Source of the DNA: an uncultured Bacteroidales bacterium
Lineage (GTDB): Bacteria; Bacteroidota; Bacteroidia; Bacteroidales; UBA932
Length of the DNA stretch: 32,626 nt
Direction: 5' to 3'
Assembly: GCA_904501835.1 (NCBI GenBank)
Contig: CAJGBW010000015.1
Coordinates: forward strand, 1 to 32,626
Part shown: positions 1-6,995 of the stretch, piece by piece
How the letters are laid out: each line of letters begins with the position of its first letter
Numbering within the stretch: position 1 is the first letter of the stretch
The notes under the pieces: generated by a model
Database searches by the model: none
What the model saw: only the letters and a program-made list of their open reading frames with translations
Told to the model about the DNA's origin: nothing
Position numbers and translations under genes: made by a program

Positions 1-253
1 CCCCAACGGGAATGTTCGTTCTTTAAAATAAAAGCTTGTTAAGTTTGATGCTGAAGACTGTATCATACTCTATCAAACTATAACTCAAAGCCGCTGAAAG
101 ACTAACCTTGATAATCGAACTCTAATAGACCCTGATGGACTATAAATCGGTAATTGAAAATAACTGTTTGTTAATCTGTTGTTTATTTCAATGACCGTGT
201 TTGATTATCAGCACATTACATAATAGACTATTCCCCCTGGGGGAGCACTAGAG

Positions 254-283
254 ACGGAATTCAGAAATGAGTTCCGTTTTTTT
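254..283 (+). terminator. Rho-independent terminator
   Basis: ACGGAATTC (254-262) pairs with GAGTTCCGT (269-277), with one T-G wobble and a 6-nt loop, and a run of seven T follows. This is a classic intrinsic terminator on the plus strand. It implies a transcript entering from the left, although no gene for it is visible in the window. Confidence 0.75.
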
Positions 284-341
284 GTTTATACTACTCTTAA
301 AATTTCTGCCATTCAAACAATTCAAACTCATAAAAAATTCG

Positions 342-349
342 TATATTTG
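342..349 (+). promoter_or_regulatory. Bacteroidales -7 box for the nuclease operon
   Basis: TATATTTG matches the Bacteroidales -7 consensus TAnnTTTG. It lies 38 nt before the ATG at 388, which leaves a leader of roughly 30 nt. I find no TTTG at the usual -33 distance. Two ATTCAAAC-like copies (311-327) sit where an activator or -33 contact might be. Confidence 0.55.
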
Positions 350-387
350 GGGTTGTTTCAACGTATAAACATCATAAGAGATAAAAT

Positions 388-1173
388 ATGAAAAAGACAT
401 TGTTATTTATCGCCCTGCTTTCTTTCCTGTGTACCAACGCGGGAGCATGGGGCAGAGAAGGACATGAGGTAGCAGCCAAAGTCGCCGAAAACCATTTGCA
501 AGCCAGCGCCAAGAAAAAGATTGAGAAATACTTGGGAGGCCACTCCATTGTATATTATGCCAAATGGATGGACGACTATCGCAGAACGCCGGAATTTGCC
601 TTTACCAACGATTGGCACATTGTCTATCTTGACGATAAACTTCAATACAACCCGACGCCCTCCAAACCGGCCAACGGCGATTGCATTTACGGTCTGGAAG
701 GAGCCATCGACGTCTTGAAAAATTACAAACAATACAATGACTCCATCGTTGCATTGAACCTCAAATACATTATTCACATGGTTGCAGATATGCACTGCCC
801 TGCCCATATCAAATACGAAGGACGCAACCAAGACCACTTTGTCACTTTTACGGATTATTATAAGAAAAAGAAGAAACTGAAAATTCACTTTGTATGGGAT
901 GCCGCCGCCATTCAGGAGACCCGCATCTTTTCTTCTACCGAGTGGGCGCGTGATATTGATATCTATAGCAAAAAGGAAATCAAAGAATTCTGCAAAGGCA
1001 CTCCCCGCGAATGGCTCCACAGCAACGCTGTACGCTGCTTAAAACAATTTGATATGGCTTATCCGGACGCCCAGATAGGACAAGATTTCCTGAATGAAGC
1101 GATGCCTTTTATTGAAGAACAATTGGCAATCGCAGGATATCGTATGGCTCATCTTCTTAACGAACTATTCTAA
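388..1173 (+). CDS. S1/P1-family secreted nuclease
   Basis: A zinc-dependent nuclease family that cuts single-stranded DNA/RNA and 3'-nucleotides outside the cytoplasm. The first 20 residues form a signal peptide ending in Ala-Gly-Ala. The predicted mature protein begins with Trp21 followed by GREGH, and this N-terminal Trp is a zinc ligand in the family. Other expected metal-site residues are His26, Asp62/63 in KWMDDYR, and the HxxxDxHxxxH block His130-Asp134-His136-His140. At 261 residues it is a normal length. The ATG is preceded by a TATATTTG promoter box. The stop codon overlaps the start of the GH43 gene by one base (TAATG), so the two are translationally coupled. The family assignment is firm; nutrient scavenging is inferred. 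Confidence 0.93.
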   Translation: MKKTLLFIALLSFLCTNAGAWGREGHEVAAKVAENHLQASAKKKIEKYLGGHSIVYYAKWMDDYRRTPEFAFTNDWHIVYLDDKLQYNPTPSKPANGDCIYGLEGAIDVLKNYKQYNDSIVALNLKYIIHMVADMHCPAHIKYEGRNQDHFVTFTDYYKKKKKLKIHFVWDAAAIQETRIFSSTEWARDIDIYSKKEIKEFCKGTPREWLHSNAVRCLKQFDMAYPDAQIGQDFLNEAMPFIEEQLAIAGYRMAHLLNELF

Positions 1174-2138
1174 TGAAAAAATTTGCACTTATCGCAGCAG
1201 TCACTTTGGGGCTCTGCGCATGTAAAAACACCACACAGACAGTCGGAAACCCTCTTTTTAACGGAGAGTGGTACGCTGACCCGGAAGGCGTTGTCATTGA
1301 CAGCACTTATTGGATTTTTCCGACCTGGAGCAAGCCTTTTGAGGAGCAGCTGTTTTTGGATTGTTTTTCTTCCAAAGACCTCGCCACCTGGACCAAGCAC
1401 GAGAACATCATCACAACCGCACATATTCCCGAGCTGAAAGAAGCCCTTTGGGCCCCCTCTGCCATTGTAAAAGACGGAAAGACCTATCTCTATTTCAGCA
1501 TCAACAATGTGGGCAAGAAGCACACAATCGGTGGTATCTGTGTAGCAGTTGCCGACAATCCGGCAGGTCCGTACAGCCCGGCTAAAATCATCATTCAAGA
1601 CATTATCAATGGCGCACAGCCCATCGACCAATTCGTTTTCAAAGACGACGATGGTTCCTATTACATGTATTACGGCGGCTGGAAGCACTGCAACATGATG
1701 AAATTGGGCGAAGACATGATGAGTTTCGTTCCTTTTGAGGACGGCAGCATGGTTAAAGAAGTTACCCCTGAAAATTATGTAGAAGGTCCGTTTATGCTGA
1801 AAAAAGACGGCAAATACTATTTCATGTGGAGCGAAGGAAAATGGAGAGAAGACAATTATTGTGTCGCCTACGCAATTGCTGACTCCCCTTTCGGTCCGTT
1901 TGAACGCGTCGGAAAAATTTTGGAGACCGACCCGGAAATCGGTACGGGTGCCGGCCACCACTCTGTTATGAAAGGCCCCGGTGCAGAGGATTGGTATATG
2001 GTGTACCACCGCCATCCGCTTGGCTCAAGCGACGGCAATCACCGTGTCACCTGCATTGACAAAATGATTTTTGAAGAAGACGGCACCATTCGCCCTATCA
2101 AAATGACCTTTGAAGGCGTTACAGCCAATCCTTTTTAA
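1173..2138 (+). CDS. Glycoside hydrolase family 43-like lipoprotein
   Basis: A five-bladed beta-propeller glycosidase of the GH43 type, a family acting mainly on arabinose- and xylose-containing glycans. An N-terminal lipoprotein signal ends in a lipobox (L-C-A-Cys17), so it is probably membrane-anchored in the periplasm or on the surface. The three family acidic residues are visible: Asp36 in WYADPE (general base), Asp152 in QPIDQF (pKa modulator) and Glu204 in YVEGPF (general acid). At 321 residues it has one catalytic domain and no obvious carbohydrate-binding module. It starts on the last base of the nuclease stop codon. No SusC/SusD pair is nearby, so this is not a typical polysaccharide-utilisation locus, and the substrate cannot be read from the sequence. 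Confidence 0.9.
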   Translation: MKKFALIAAVTLGLCACKNTTQTVGNPLFNGEWYADPEGVVIDSTYWIFPTWSKPFEEQLFLDCFSSKDLATWTKHENIITTAHIPELKEALWAPSAIVKDGKTYLYFSINNVGKKHTIGGICVAVADNPAGPYSPAKIIIQDIINGAQPIDQFVFKDDDGSYYMYYGGWKHCNMMKLGEDMMSFVPFEDGSMVKEVTPENYVEGPFMLKKDGKYYFMWSEGKWREDNYCVAYAIADSPFGPFERVGKILETDPEIGTGAGHHSVMKGPGAEDWYMVYHRHPLGSSDGNHRVTCIDKMIFEEDGTIRPIKMTFEGVTANPF

Positions 2139-2153
2139 GAGAAATCCTATTTG

Positions 2154-2226
2154 AGCGGAAAACGGGGTTCGAACCCGCGACTTCAAGCTTGGGAAGCTTG
2201 CACTCTACCAACTGAGCTATTTCCGC
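2154..2226 (-). tRNA. tRNA-Gly, anticodon CCC
   Basis: On the minus strand a full 73-nt cloverleaf folds. The acceptor GCGGAAA pairs with TTTCCGC, the D arm contains AGTTGGTA, and the anticodon stem is CAAGC/GCTTG around loop TTCCCAA. The T arm is GCGGG-TTCGAAC-CCCGT and the discriminator base is T. Loop positions 34-36 read CCC, which decodes GGG glycine codons. The 3' CCA is not encoded (CAA follows). It lies 7 nt downstream of the SRP RNA on the same strand and is probably co-transcribed with it. Confidence 0.95.
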
Positions 2227-2233
2227 AAAAAAA

Positions 2234-2330
2234 GGGTAAGCTGATTACATCGCACCGCTACAACCTTTTACCCTTGCTGCCTTCCGACCCTGGGGGAATT
2301 CAAAGGGAGCTGGTCGTGTAAGACTTACCC
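2234..2330 (-). ncRNA. ffs: Signal recognition particle RNA (small bacterial type)
   Basis: The minus strand carries the SRP RNA apical domain: the GGAA tetraloop and asymmetric loop read GGTCGGAAGGCAGCA (within about 2276-2291). The ends GGGTAAG and CTTACCC pair to close a hairpin of about 97 nt. This RNA binds Ffh and targets membrane proteins for co-translational export. A promoter matching TTG-N19-TATCTTTG ends 5 nt before the 5' end, which fixes that boundary well. Seven T follow the 3' stem, then tRNA-Gly begins. Confidence 0.92.
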
Positions 2331-2335
2331 ATGCG

Positions 2336-2365
2336 CAAAGATAGTGATTTTTATTGAATCACCAA
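2336..2365 (-). promoter_or_regulatory. Promoter of SRP RNA and tRNA-Gly
   Basis: On the minus strand TTG (2365-2363), 19 bp, then TATCTTTG (2343-2336) matches the Bacteroidales -33/-7 consensus. The -7 box ends 5 nt before the SRP RNA. The promoter directly abuts the stop codon of cdd (2366), so cdd transcription runs straight into it. Confidence 0.8.
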
Positions 2366-2830
2366 CTATTTTGTAAAAGCAAAAGGCAAGAGATTGCGAA
2401 CACCTTGAATTTTCAACACCTCGCGTTGCCCTACGTAAAGAACATTAACAGGCTGTTGGCTTTCAAACTCTTTAAGCACTTGAAGACAAGCTCCGCATGC
2501 ACATACAGGCTCTTCTGACAACGTATCCCCCTCACCTCCGACCACAGCAAGGTCTTGAATATAAGCATCATTTAACGCTGCATGAGCGGCATACAAAGCC
2601 ACACGCTCGGCACACATGCCCGAAGGATAAGCACTGTTTTCCTGATTAGAAGCCGTAAACACGCGACCATCAGACAAGCGCACTGCAGCCCCCACCCTAA
2701 AAGACGAATAAGGCGCATAAGCACTTTCTCTGGCTTTCATCGCCTGCCGGACTAAATTCCTATCTTCAGAGGATAAATCTTCGACAGATGAATAGATTTC
2801 GTAAGCAATTTTCAACTCTTTCTTTGCCAT
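2366..2830 (-). CDS. cdd: Cytidine deaminase
   Basis: Hydrolytic deamination of cytidine and deoxycytidine to uridine and deoxyuridine (pyrimidine salvage, cytoplasm). The zinc site of the small tetrameric class is complete: Cys73-Ala-Glu75 (CAE, with Glu75 as proton shuttle) and Cys112-Gly-Ala-Cys115. The substrate-binding stretch YAPYSSFRVGAAV (residues 38-50) and the N-x-E of SNQENSAYP are also present. At 154 residues it is slightly longer than the usual 130-140 because of an N-terminal extension. It is divergent from mnmA, and downstream on the same strand lie the SRP RNA and tRNA-Gly. Cys110 gives one cysteine more than the family needs. Confidence 0.95.
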   Translation of the reverse strand: MAKKELKIAYEIYSSVEDLSSEDRNLVRQAMKARESAYAPYSSFRVGAAVRLSDGRVFTASNQENSAYPSGMCAERVALYAAHAALNDAYIQDLAVVGGEGDTLSEEPVCACGACLQVLKEFESQQPVNVLYVGQREVLKIQGVRNLLPFAFTK

Positions 2831-2837
2831 AATTAAC

Positions 2838-2845
2838 TATATTTG
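2838..2845 (+). promoter_or_regulatory. -7 box upstream of mnmA
   Basis: TATATTTG matches TAnnTTTG, 52 nt before the mnmA ATG. No TTTG is found at the expected -33 distance, so the match rests on one element. Confidence 0.45.
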
Positions 2846-2878
2846 CAAACTTTTCTAACAAAAAGCCCTGAGGCACTG

Positions 2879-2886
2879 CAAAAATA
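2879..2886 (-). promoter_or_regulatory. -7 box upstream of cdd
   Basis: On the minus strand TATTTTTG matches TAnnTTTG, with a leader of about 40 nt before the cdd ATG at 2830. There is no clear -33 element. Together with the box at 2838-2845 it would make two divergent promoters facing across each other. Confidence 0.35.
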
Positions 2887-2897
2887 AGCAATTTTTT

Positions 2898-4208
2898 ATG
2901 AAAGTATGTATCGGACTATCGGGCGGAGTTGACTCCAGCGTTGCGGCACTCTTACTTAAAAGAGCCGGTTATGATGTTTTTGCCTTGTTTATGCAGAATT
3001 GGCATGACACAGCGGGTACACTTCATGGAGACTGCGAATGGGAAGAAGATCGTTTTGTAGCTGAAATGGTAGCCAGAAAAATCGGCATTCCCTTTCATTT
3101 TGTAGATTTAAGCAAGACCTACCGCGCACGTGTGGTAGATTATATGTTTGACGAATATGCCAAGGGAAGAACTCCGAATCCGGATGTTTTATGCAACCGA
3201 GAAATCAAATTTGACGCCTTTTGGGAATGTGCTCAAAAATTAGGAGCCGAAATGGTGGCTACCGGACACTATTGTCGTAAGGAACAAGCCTATGACCAAG
3301 AAGGCAATCCCCTGTTAGACAAAGATGGAAAGCCGATTTTCAGACTTTTGGCCGGTAGTGACGACAACAAAGACCAGAGTTATTTCCTCTGTCAATTATC
3401 GCAAGAACAACTCTCCAAAGCCTTGTTTCCCATCGGAGATATCATCAAACCCGAGGTAAGAAAATTAGCGCACGAAGCCGATCTTCCCTCCGCTGACAAA
3501 AAGGACTCCCAAGGCATTTGCTTTGTGGGAAAAGTGGATCTGCCTACCTTCCTTCAACAGCAGCTCAAAAGTGTCAACGGGCATATTGTTGAAGTATTTG
3601 ATCCCTATTATCAGGATTCTGCCCTCTATCAATCCCAACTCAAACTTCAGGAAAAGCAACTGGAAGATTTGAACGATGAGGAATGGATGGAATTATCCAA
3701 AGCGCTACAATACAAGGATATCGTCTTTGAAACCGAGACGTACAGAAGCGGAAAAAAACACATCAAAAAAACTCGCTACAAAGAAAATCCATACGGTAAA
3801 ATCATTGGCGAACACGACGGAGCACAATTCTACACCATAGGACAAAGAAAAGGACTCAATGTGGGAGGCCACAAGGAATCCATTTTCGTTATTTCTACCG
3901 ACATTGCAAGCAATATCATTTATGTAGGCGAAGGACACAACCATAAAGGTCTTTTACGCAAATGCTTGCGGATTTCTCTGGATGAAATTCATTGGGTTCG
4001 CCCCGACCTTCAACTTGCCAGCGGAGAGAAAAGGCGTGTAAGGGTGCGTATTCGTTACAGACAACCTTTGCAAGAGGCAACTCTTGTACAAAGAGACAAT
4101 GCTCTGTTTATCTATTTTGATGAAGCACAAAGAGGAATCACACCGGGGCAATTTGCCGTATGGTACGAAGGAGAAGAATTGACCGGTTCAGGAGTCATTG
4201 CTGAATAA
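2898..4208 (+). CDS. mnmA: tRNA-specific 2-thiouridylase MnmA
   Basis: Adds sulfur to C2 of wobble uridine 34 in Lys, Glu and Gln tRNAs, using ATP and sulfur relayed from a cysteine desulfurase. The N-terminal PP-loop (SGGVDSS, residues 8-14) binds ATP. The catalytic Cys99 lies in NPDVLCNREIKF and the second catalytic Cys208 in GICFVG. GSDDNKDQSYFL and YTIGQRKGL are family signatures, and the C-terminal beta domain ends in GITPGQFAVWY. At 436 residues it exceeds the roughly 365 of the E. coli enzyme; most of the excess is a charged insert at about residues 234-299, just before GKIIGEH. It converges with the helicase gene. The function is secure; the role of the insert is unknown. Confidence 0.95.
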   Translation: MKVCIGLSGGVDSSVAALLLKRAGYDVFALFMQNWHDTAGTLHGDCEWEEDRFVAEMVARKIGIPFHFVDLSKTYRARVVDYMFDEYAKGRTPNPDVLCNREIKFDAFWECAQKLGAEMVATGHYCRKEQAYDQEGNPLLDKDGKPIFRLLAGSDDNKDQSYFLCQLSQEQLSKALFPIGDIIKPEVRKLAHEADLPSADKKDSQGICFVGKVDLPTFLQQQLKSVNGHIVEVFDPYYQDSALYQSQLKLQEKQLEDLNDEEWMELSKALQYKDIVFETETYRSGKKHIKKTRYKENPYGKIIGEHDGAQFYTIGQRKGLNVGGHKESIFVISTDIASNIIYVGEGHNHKGLLRKCLRISLDEIHWVRPDLQLASGEKRRVRVRIRYRQPLQEATLVQRDNALFIYFDEAQRGITPGQFAVWYEGEELTGSGVIAE

Positions 4209-4229
4209 ACCAGTCCTAAATATAAACTT

Positions 4230-4268
4230 AAAGGAGCCCTGCGATATCACATCGACGGCTCCTTTTAT
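4230..4268. terminator. Bidirectional hairpin terminator after mnmA
   Basis: AAAGGAGCC (4230-4238) pairs with GGCTCCTTT (4257-4265). An inner CGAT/ATCG stem lies in the loop, and T-rich sequence follows on the plus strand. It lies 22 nt after the mnmA stop, in the spacer between two convergent genes. The T-tract favours plus-strand termination; A-rich sequence on the other side may serve the minus strand. Confidence 0.75.
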
Positions 4269-4323
4269 AACCTAAACTTAAACTATGAAAAACTTCAATG
4301 CAAATATATCACTTATTTTTAAT

Positions 4324-4415
4324 TTCACAAAAATAAGATGTGCAAATTCACAAAAAATATACTGAATTTCACAATTTGCATGCTTATTTTCACAATTTCA
4401 TACTGATATTCACAA
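4324..4415. repeat. Five TTCACAA repeats with about 21-bp period
   Basis: Direct copies of TTCACAA start at 4324, 4347, 4368, 4389 and 4409, giving spacings of 23, 21, 21 and 20 bp, about two helical turns. The sequence between copies is AT-rich and not conserved, apart from TGCAAA/TTTGCA pieces. The array ends just before the 3' end of the helicase gene. Phased short repeats suggest cooperative binding by a protein along one DNA face; the function is not known. Confidence 0.7.
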
Positions 4416-4417
4416 TC

Positions 4418-6835
4418 CTACTCTACAATACGCAATTTAGCATACTGTAAAATCAGCACTTTGAGTCCATCCTCATCAAATCGGACATTGGCCTTCAAAT
4501 AATTGCCATCCTGGGTTAAAGATTCCACCTTACCATAGCCATATTTTCCGTGCTCGACGCGATGACCGACTTTTATATCCAAAATGCTGCTGGGAACAAT
4601 CTCTTTCGTCGGTCTGTTATTCGCCGAAATGCGAGATACAGGACGGGTTACAGGGCTCGTTTTAGGCGCTTGCGACATGCCCCCAGGTGCTTTGGAGGAA
4701 AATGCATTCATTCCACGGGGACGGAAGCCTGTTGAATCCGTCGCACGTGCTTGTGCAGCCGCCACATCTGCCGTTTTGACGGACGGAAGAGGATTTTGCA
4801 GATAGCAACTGTCTATCTCACGAATAAAGCGTGAGGGCGGATTGGACTCATGCTGTCCATTTCTCATTCTGGAATTACAATACGATAGCGTAACAGCCTT
4901 GCCGGCACGAGTCAGAGCTACATAGAAAAGGCGCCTTTCCTCTTCGATTTCAGAAGGAGAAGTCAGCATACCGCCTGAAGGAAAAAGATTTTCTTCCAAG
5001 CCCGTGATATACACATAAGGATATTCCAATCCTTTGGAAGAATGTACCGTCATCAATGCTACTTTATTATCTGAATCATCCCCCTCATCAATATCCACAG
5101 CACTCAAAAGTGAAATATTTTCAAGATATTCCCCCAGGGTCACCAAGGGCAAGGATTGTGCATCGTAGCTAAGTTCTGCCTCTTCAAATTCAAGATCTGC
5201 CAAATAATCACTTTGCTTTTCTTCGACAAAAGCTTTGACACTATCCAGAAGTTCCTGCACGTTTTCAGCTTTGGTTTTCCCCTCCTGCGAAGTATCTGAC
5301 TTGTAAAGCATCCAAATACCACTATCCAGGGCAATTTTTACCGCCAAATCATAGGCATCCATCTCCTCCATCTTTTCCTTGCAAGATAAGATCATCTTAC
5401 AAAACTGCTCTACACGTGCATAAGCAGCGGATTTCAAACCAAAGGACGCCAATTCTGCCGGATTTAGAGCCGCCTCAAACAAGGAGCAATTATTCGCAAG
5501 GGCCGCAGATTGAATGGCCGCTAGAGAAGTTGCGCCAATGCCTCGAGTCGGCTTATTAACGATACGCTTGAAAGACTCATTATCATTGAGATTGGCCAAG
5601 AGTTTCAAATAGGCCATCACATCCTTGACCTCCGCACGGTCAAAAAAGGAATTGCCCGAATAAATCATATACGGGATATTTCGCTTGCGAAGTTGCTCTT
5701 CCAGCAAACGAGACTGTGCGTTAGTTCGATAAAGAATGGCAAAATCTTTATATTCGGCACGGCTGGAATGAATTCTATCCATAATGGAAGAGGTAACCAT
5801 AAAAGCCTCTTCCTGATCGGTGAAAGCGCGCACAATACGAATCAGCTCCCCTTTCTCCGCCTGTGAAAAACAAACTTTCTTGATACGGTTTTGATTCTTT
5901 TCAATCAAGGAATTGGCCGCATCCACAATGGTCTGGGTGGAGCGATAATTCTGTTCCAGACGATACACCTTCGTATTGGGAAACTCTTTCTCAAAACGCA
6001 GGATATTCTCCACTTTTGCCCCTCGGAAAGCATAGATAGACTGCGAATCATCCCCTACAACACAAATGTTACTATGGCTGATACACAATAATTTAAGTAT
6101 TCTATATTGAGCAAAGTTGGTATCTTGATACTCATCCACCATCAGCAAATCAAAACGCGCGGAAAGTTCCTTTCTCGCCTCTTCATTTTTGGACAGCAGA
6201 TAGTTCATATTGAATAAAACATCGTCAAAATCCATCACGCCGCTTTCACGACACTTCTTCCAATAGAGGCTGTAAATTTCTCCCATCCTCGGTTTTTTGG
6301 AACGAAAATCAGCTTCCTGTACTTTAGAATTAGAAAGATATTGAGACGGGGAGACCAAGGCGTTTTTTGCCTCCGAAATTCGAGACAAGACATCCTTGGG
6401 CTTGTAATGCTTGTTTTCCTTCCCGTCCGCGCCGCTATCCAGATTCAATTGTTTCAGACAAGTCTTTATCAAAGACAAGCTATCGGAAGTATCATAGATG
6501 GTAAAATCACGCGGATATTGCAGCTGTTCAGCATAGTCACGAAGAAAACGGATAAAAACAGAGTGAAAGGTACCCATATAGAGTTTGCGAGCCTGACGCA
6601 TTCCCACCATTTGAGCAATTCTCTCCTTCATCTCGCCCGCCGCTTTTTTGGTAAAGGTGAGCGCCATGATACGACTGGGATCATAGCCTTTCGAAATCGC
6701 ATAAGCAATGCGACTTGTCAACACTCTTGTTTTGCCCGATCCCGCACCAGCCACAATCAACACAGGGCCCTCCAAGTGCTCTACTGCCATTTTTTGCTGG
6801 GGATTCAGACCTTTCAATATCTCCGTATTCTCCAT
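4418..6835 (-). CDS. pcrA: UvrD/PcrA-type superfamily 1 DNA helicase
   Basis: A 3'-5' ATP-dependent DNA helicase for repair, replication restart and removal of recombinase filaments. All SF1A motifs are present: the Q motif LNPQQKMAV, Walker A GAGSGKT (30-36), TFTKKAA, Walker B DEYQDT (about 232-237), GDDSQSIYAFRGA, LEQNYRS, TVHSSKGLEY and the VALTRA arginine finger. The last 50 residues form the Tudor-like domain (VGHRVEHGKYGYGKV), which in PcrA contacts RNA polymerase. I chose the ATG at 6835 (MENTEI, 805 residues). The frame is open further upstream to a TTG at 6877, but that stretch overlaps the probable promoter. The gene is divergent from nqrA. UvrD and PcrA cannot be separated without a tree. 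Confidence 0.93.
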   Translation of the reverse strand: MENTEILKGLNPQQKMAVEHLEGPVLIVAGAGSGKTRVLTSRIAYAISKGYDPSRIMALTFTKKAAGEMKERIAQMVGMRQARKLYMGTFHSVFIRFLRDYAEQLQYPRDFTIYDTSDSLSLIKTCLKQLNLDSGADGKENKHYKPKDVLSRISEAKNALVSPSQYLSNSKVQEADFRSKKPRMGEIYSLYWKKCRESGVMDFDDVLFNMNYLLSKNEEARKELSARFDLLMVDEYQDTNFAQYRILKLLCISHSNICVVGDDSQSIYAFRGAKVENILRFEKEFPNTKVYRLEQNYRSTQTIVDAANSLIEKNQNRIKKVCFSQAEKGELIRIVRAFTDQEEAFMVTSSIMDRIHSSRAEYKDFAILYRTNAQSRLLEEQLRKRNIPYMIYSGNSFFDRAEVKDVMAYLKLLANLNDNESFKRIVNKPTRGIGATSLAAIQSAALANNCSLFEAALNPAELASFGLKSAAYARVEQFCKMILSCKEKMEEMDAYDLAVKIALDSGIWMLYKSDTSQEGKTKAENVQELLDSVKAFVEEKQSDYLADLEFEEAELSYDAQSLPLVTLGEYLENISLLSAVDIDEGDDSDNKVALMTVHSSKGLEYPYVYITGLEENLFPSGGMLTSPSEIEEERRLFYVALTRAGKAVTLSYCNSRMRNGQHESNPPSRFIREIDSCYLQNPLPSVKTADVAAAQARATDSTGFRPRGMNAFSSKAPGGMSQAPKTSPVTRPVSRISANNRPTKEIVPSSILDIKVGHRVEHGKYGYGKVESLTQDGNYLKANVRFDEDGLKVLILQYAKLRIVE

Positions 6836-6854
6836 AGACTCATTTTTTGGACTG

Positions 6855-6862
6855 CGAAAATA
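6855..6862 (-). promoter_or_regulatory. -7 box upstream of the helicase gene
   Basis: On the minus strand TATTTTCG is a one-mismatch match to TAnnTTTG, 19 nt before the ATG at 6835. There is no convincing -33 box. It argues against the upstream TTG start at 6877. Confidence 0.4.
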
Positions 6863-6941
6863 CAAAAAAATGCCCAATTTCTCATGAAAAATACAGCCAA
6901 AATGAGGACAAAAATGTCTTCCAAAATCAAAAAATAATTCG

Positions 6942-6949
6942 TATCTTCG
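6942..6949 (+). promoter_or_regulatory. -7 box of the nqr operon
   Basis: TATCTTCG, one mismatch from TAnnTTTG, lies 46 nt before nqrA. No -33 TTTG is seen at 19-21 bp, so an activator may be needed, or the promoter may be weak by this criterion. Confidence 0.45.
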
Positions 6950-6995
6950 CGCCGTTTTTTAGAGAAGAACAAAACAACTATAAAAACATATCATA

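Larger units (their letters stand above)
1..387. other. Left-edge non-coding region
   Basis: All three forward frames hit stops early. One frame leaves a nine-residue tail (PNGNVRSLK, stop at 29-31) that could be the end of a gene outside the window, but this is unsupported. The stretch is AT-rich. It has an 8-bp inverted repeat AGTTTGAT/ATCAAACT (42-49 and 72-79), a direct repeat TAATAGAC (123-130 and 221-228) and a palindrome CCCCCTGGGGG (233-243). A hairpin terminator (254-283) and the promoter of the next gene (342-349) follow. I recognise no RNA gene or attachment site. Confidence 0.5.

Noticed and set aside
1170..2015. A 281-codon minus-strand frame opposite the GH43 gene
   Set aside because: The plus strand encodes a complete GH43 catalytic set. 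The antisense product has no recognisable motif or promoter.
388..2138. Polysaccharide-utilisation locus
   Set aside because: One GH43 lipoprotein and a nuclease without SusC/SusD, regulator or other glycosidases do not make such a locus.
4285..4365. A 26-codon frame (MKNFNANISLIFN at its start) in the mnmA-pcrA gap
   Set aside because: It has no promoter, lies over the first repeats of the TTCACAA array and has no recognisable features, so there is not enough to call a gene.
4324..4415. CRISPR array
   Set aside because: The repeated unit is only 7 bp with about 14-bp gaps, and there are no cas genes in the window.
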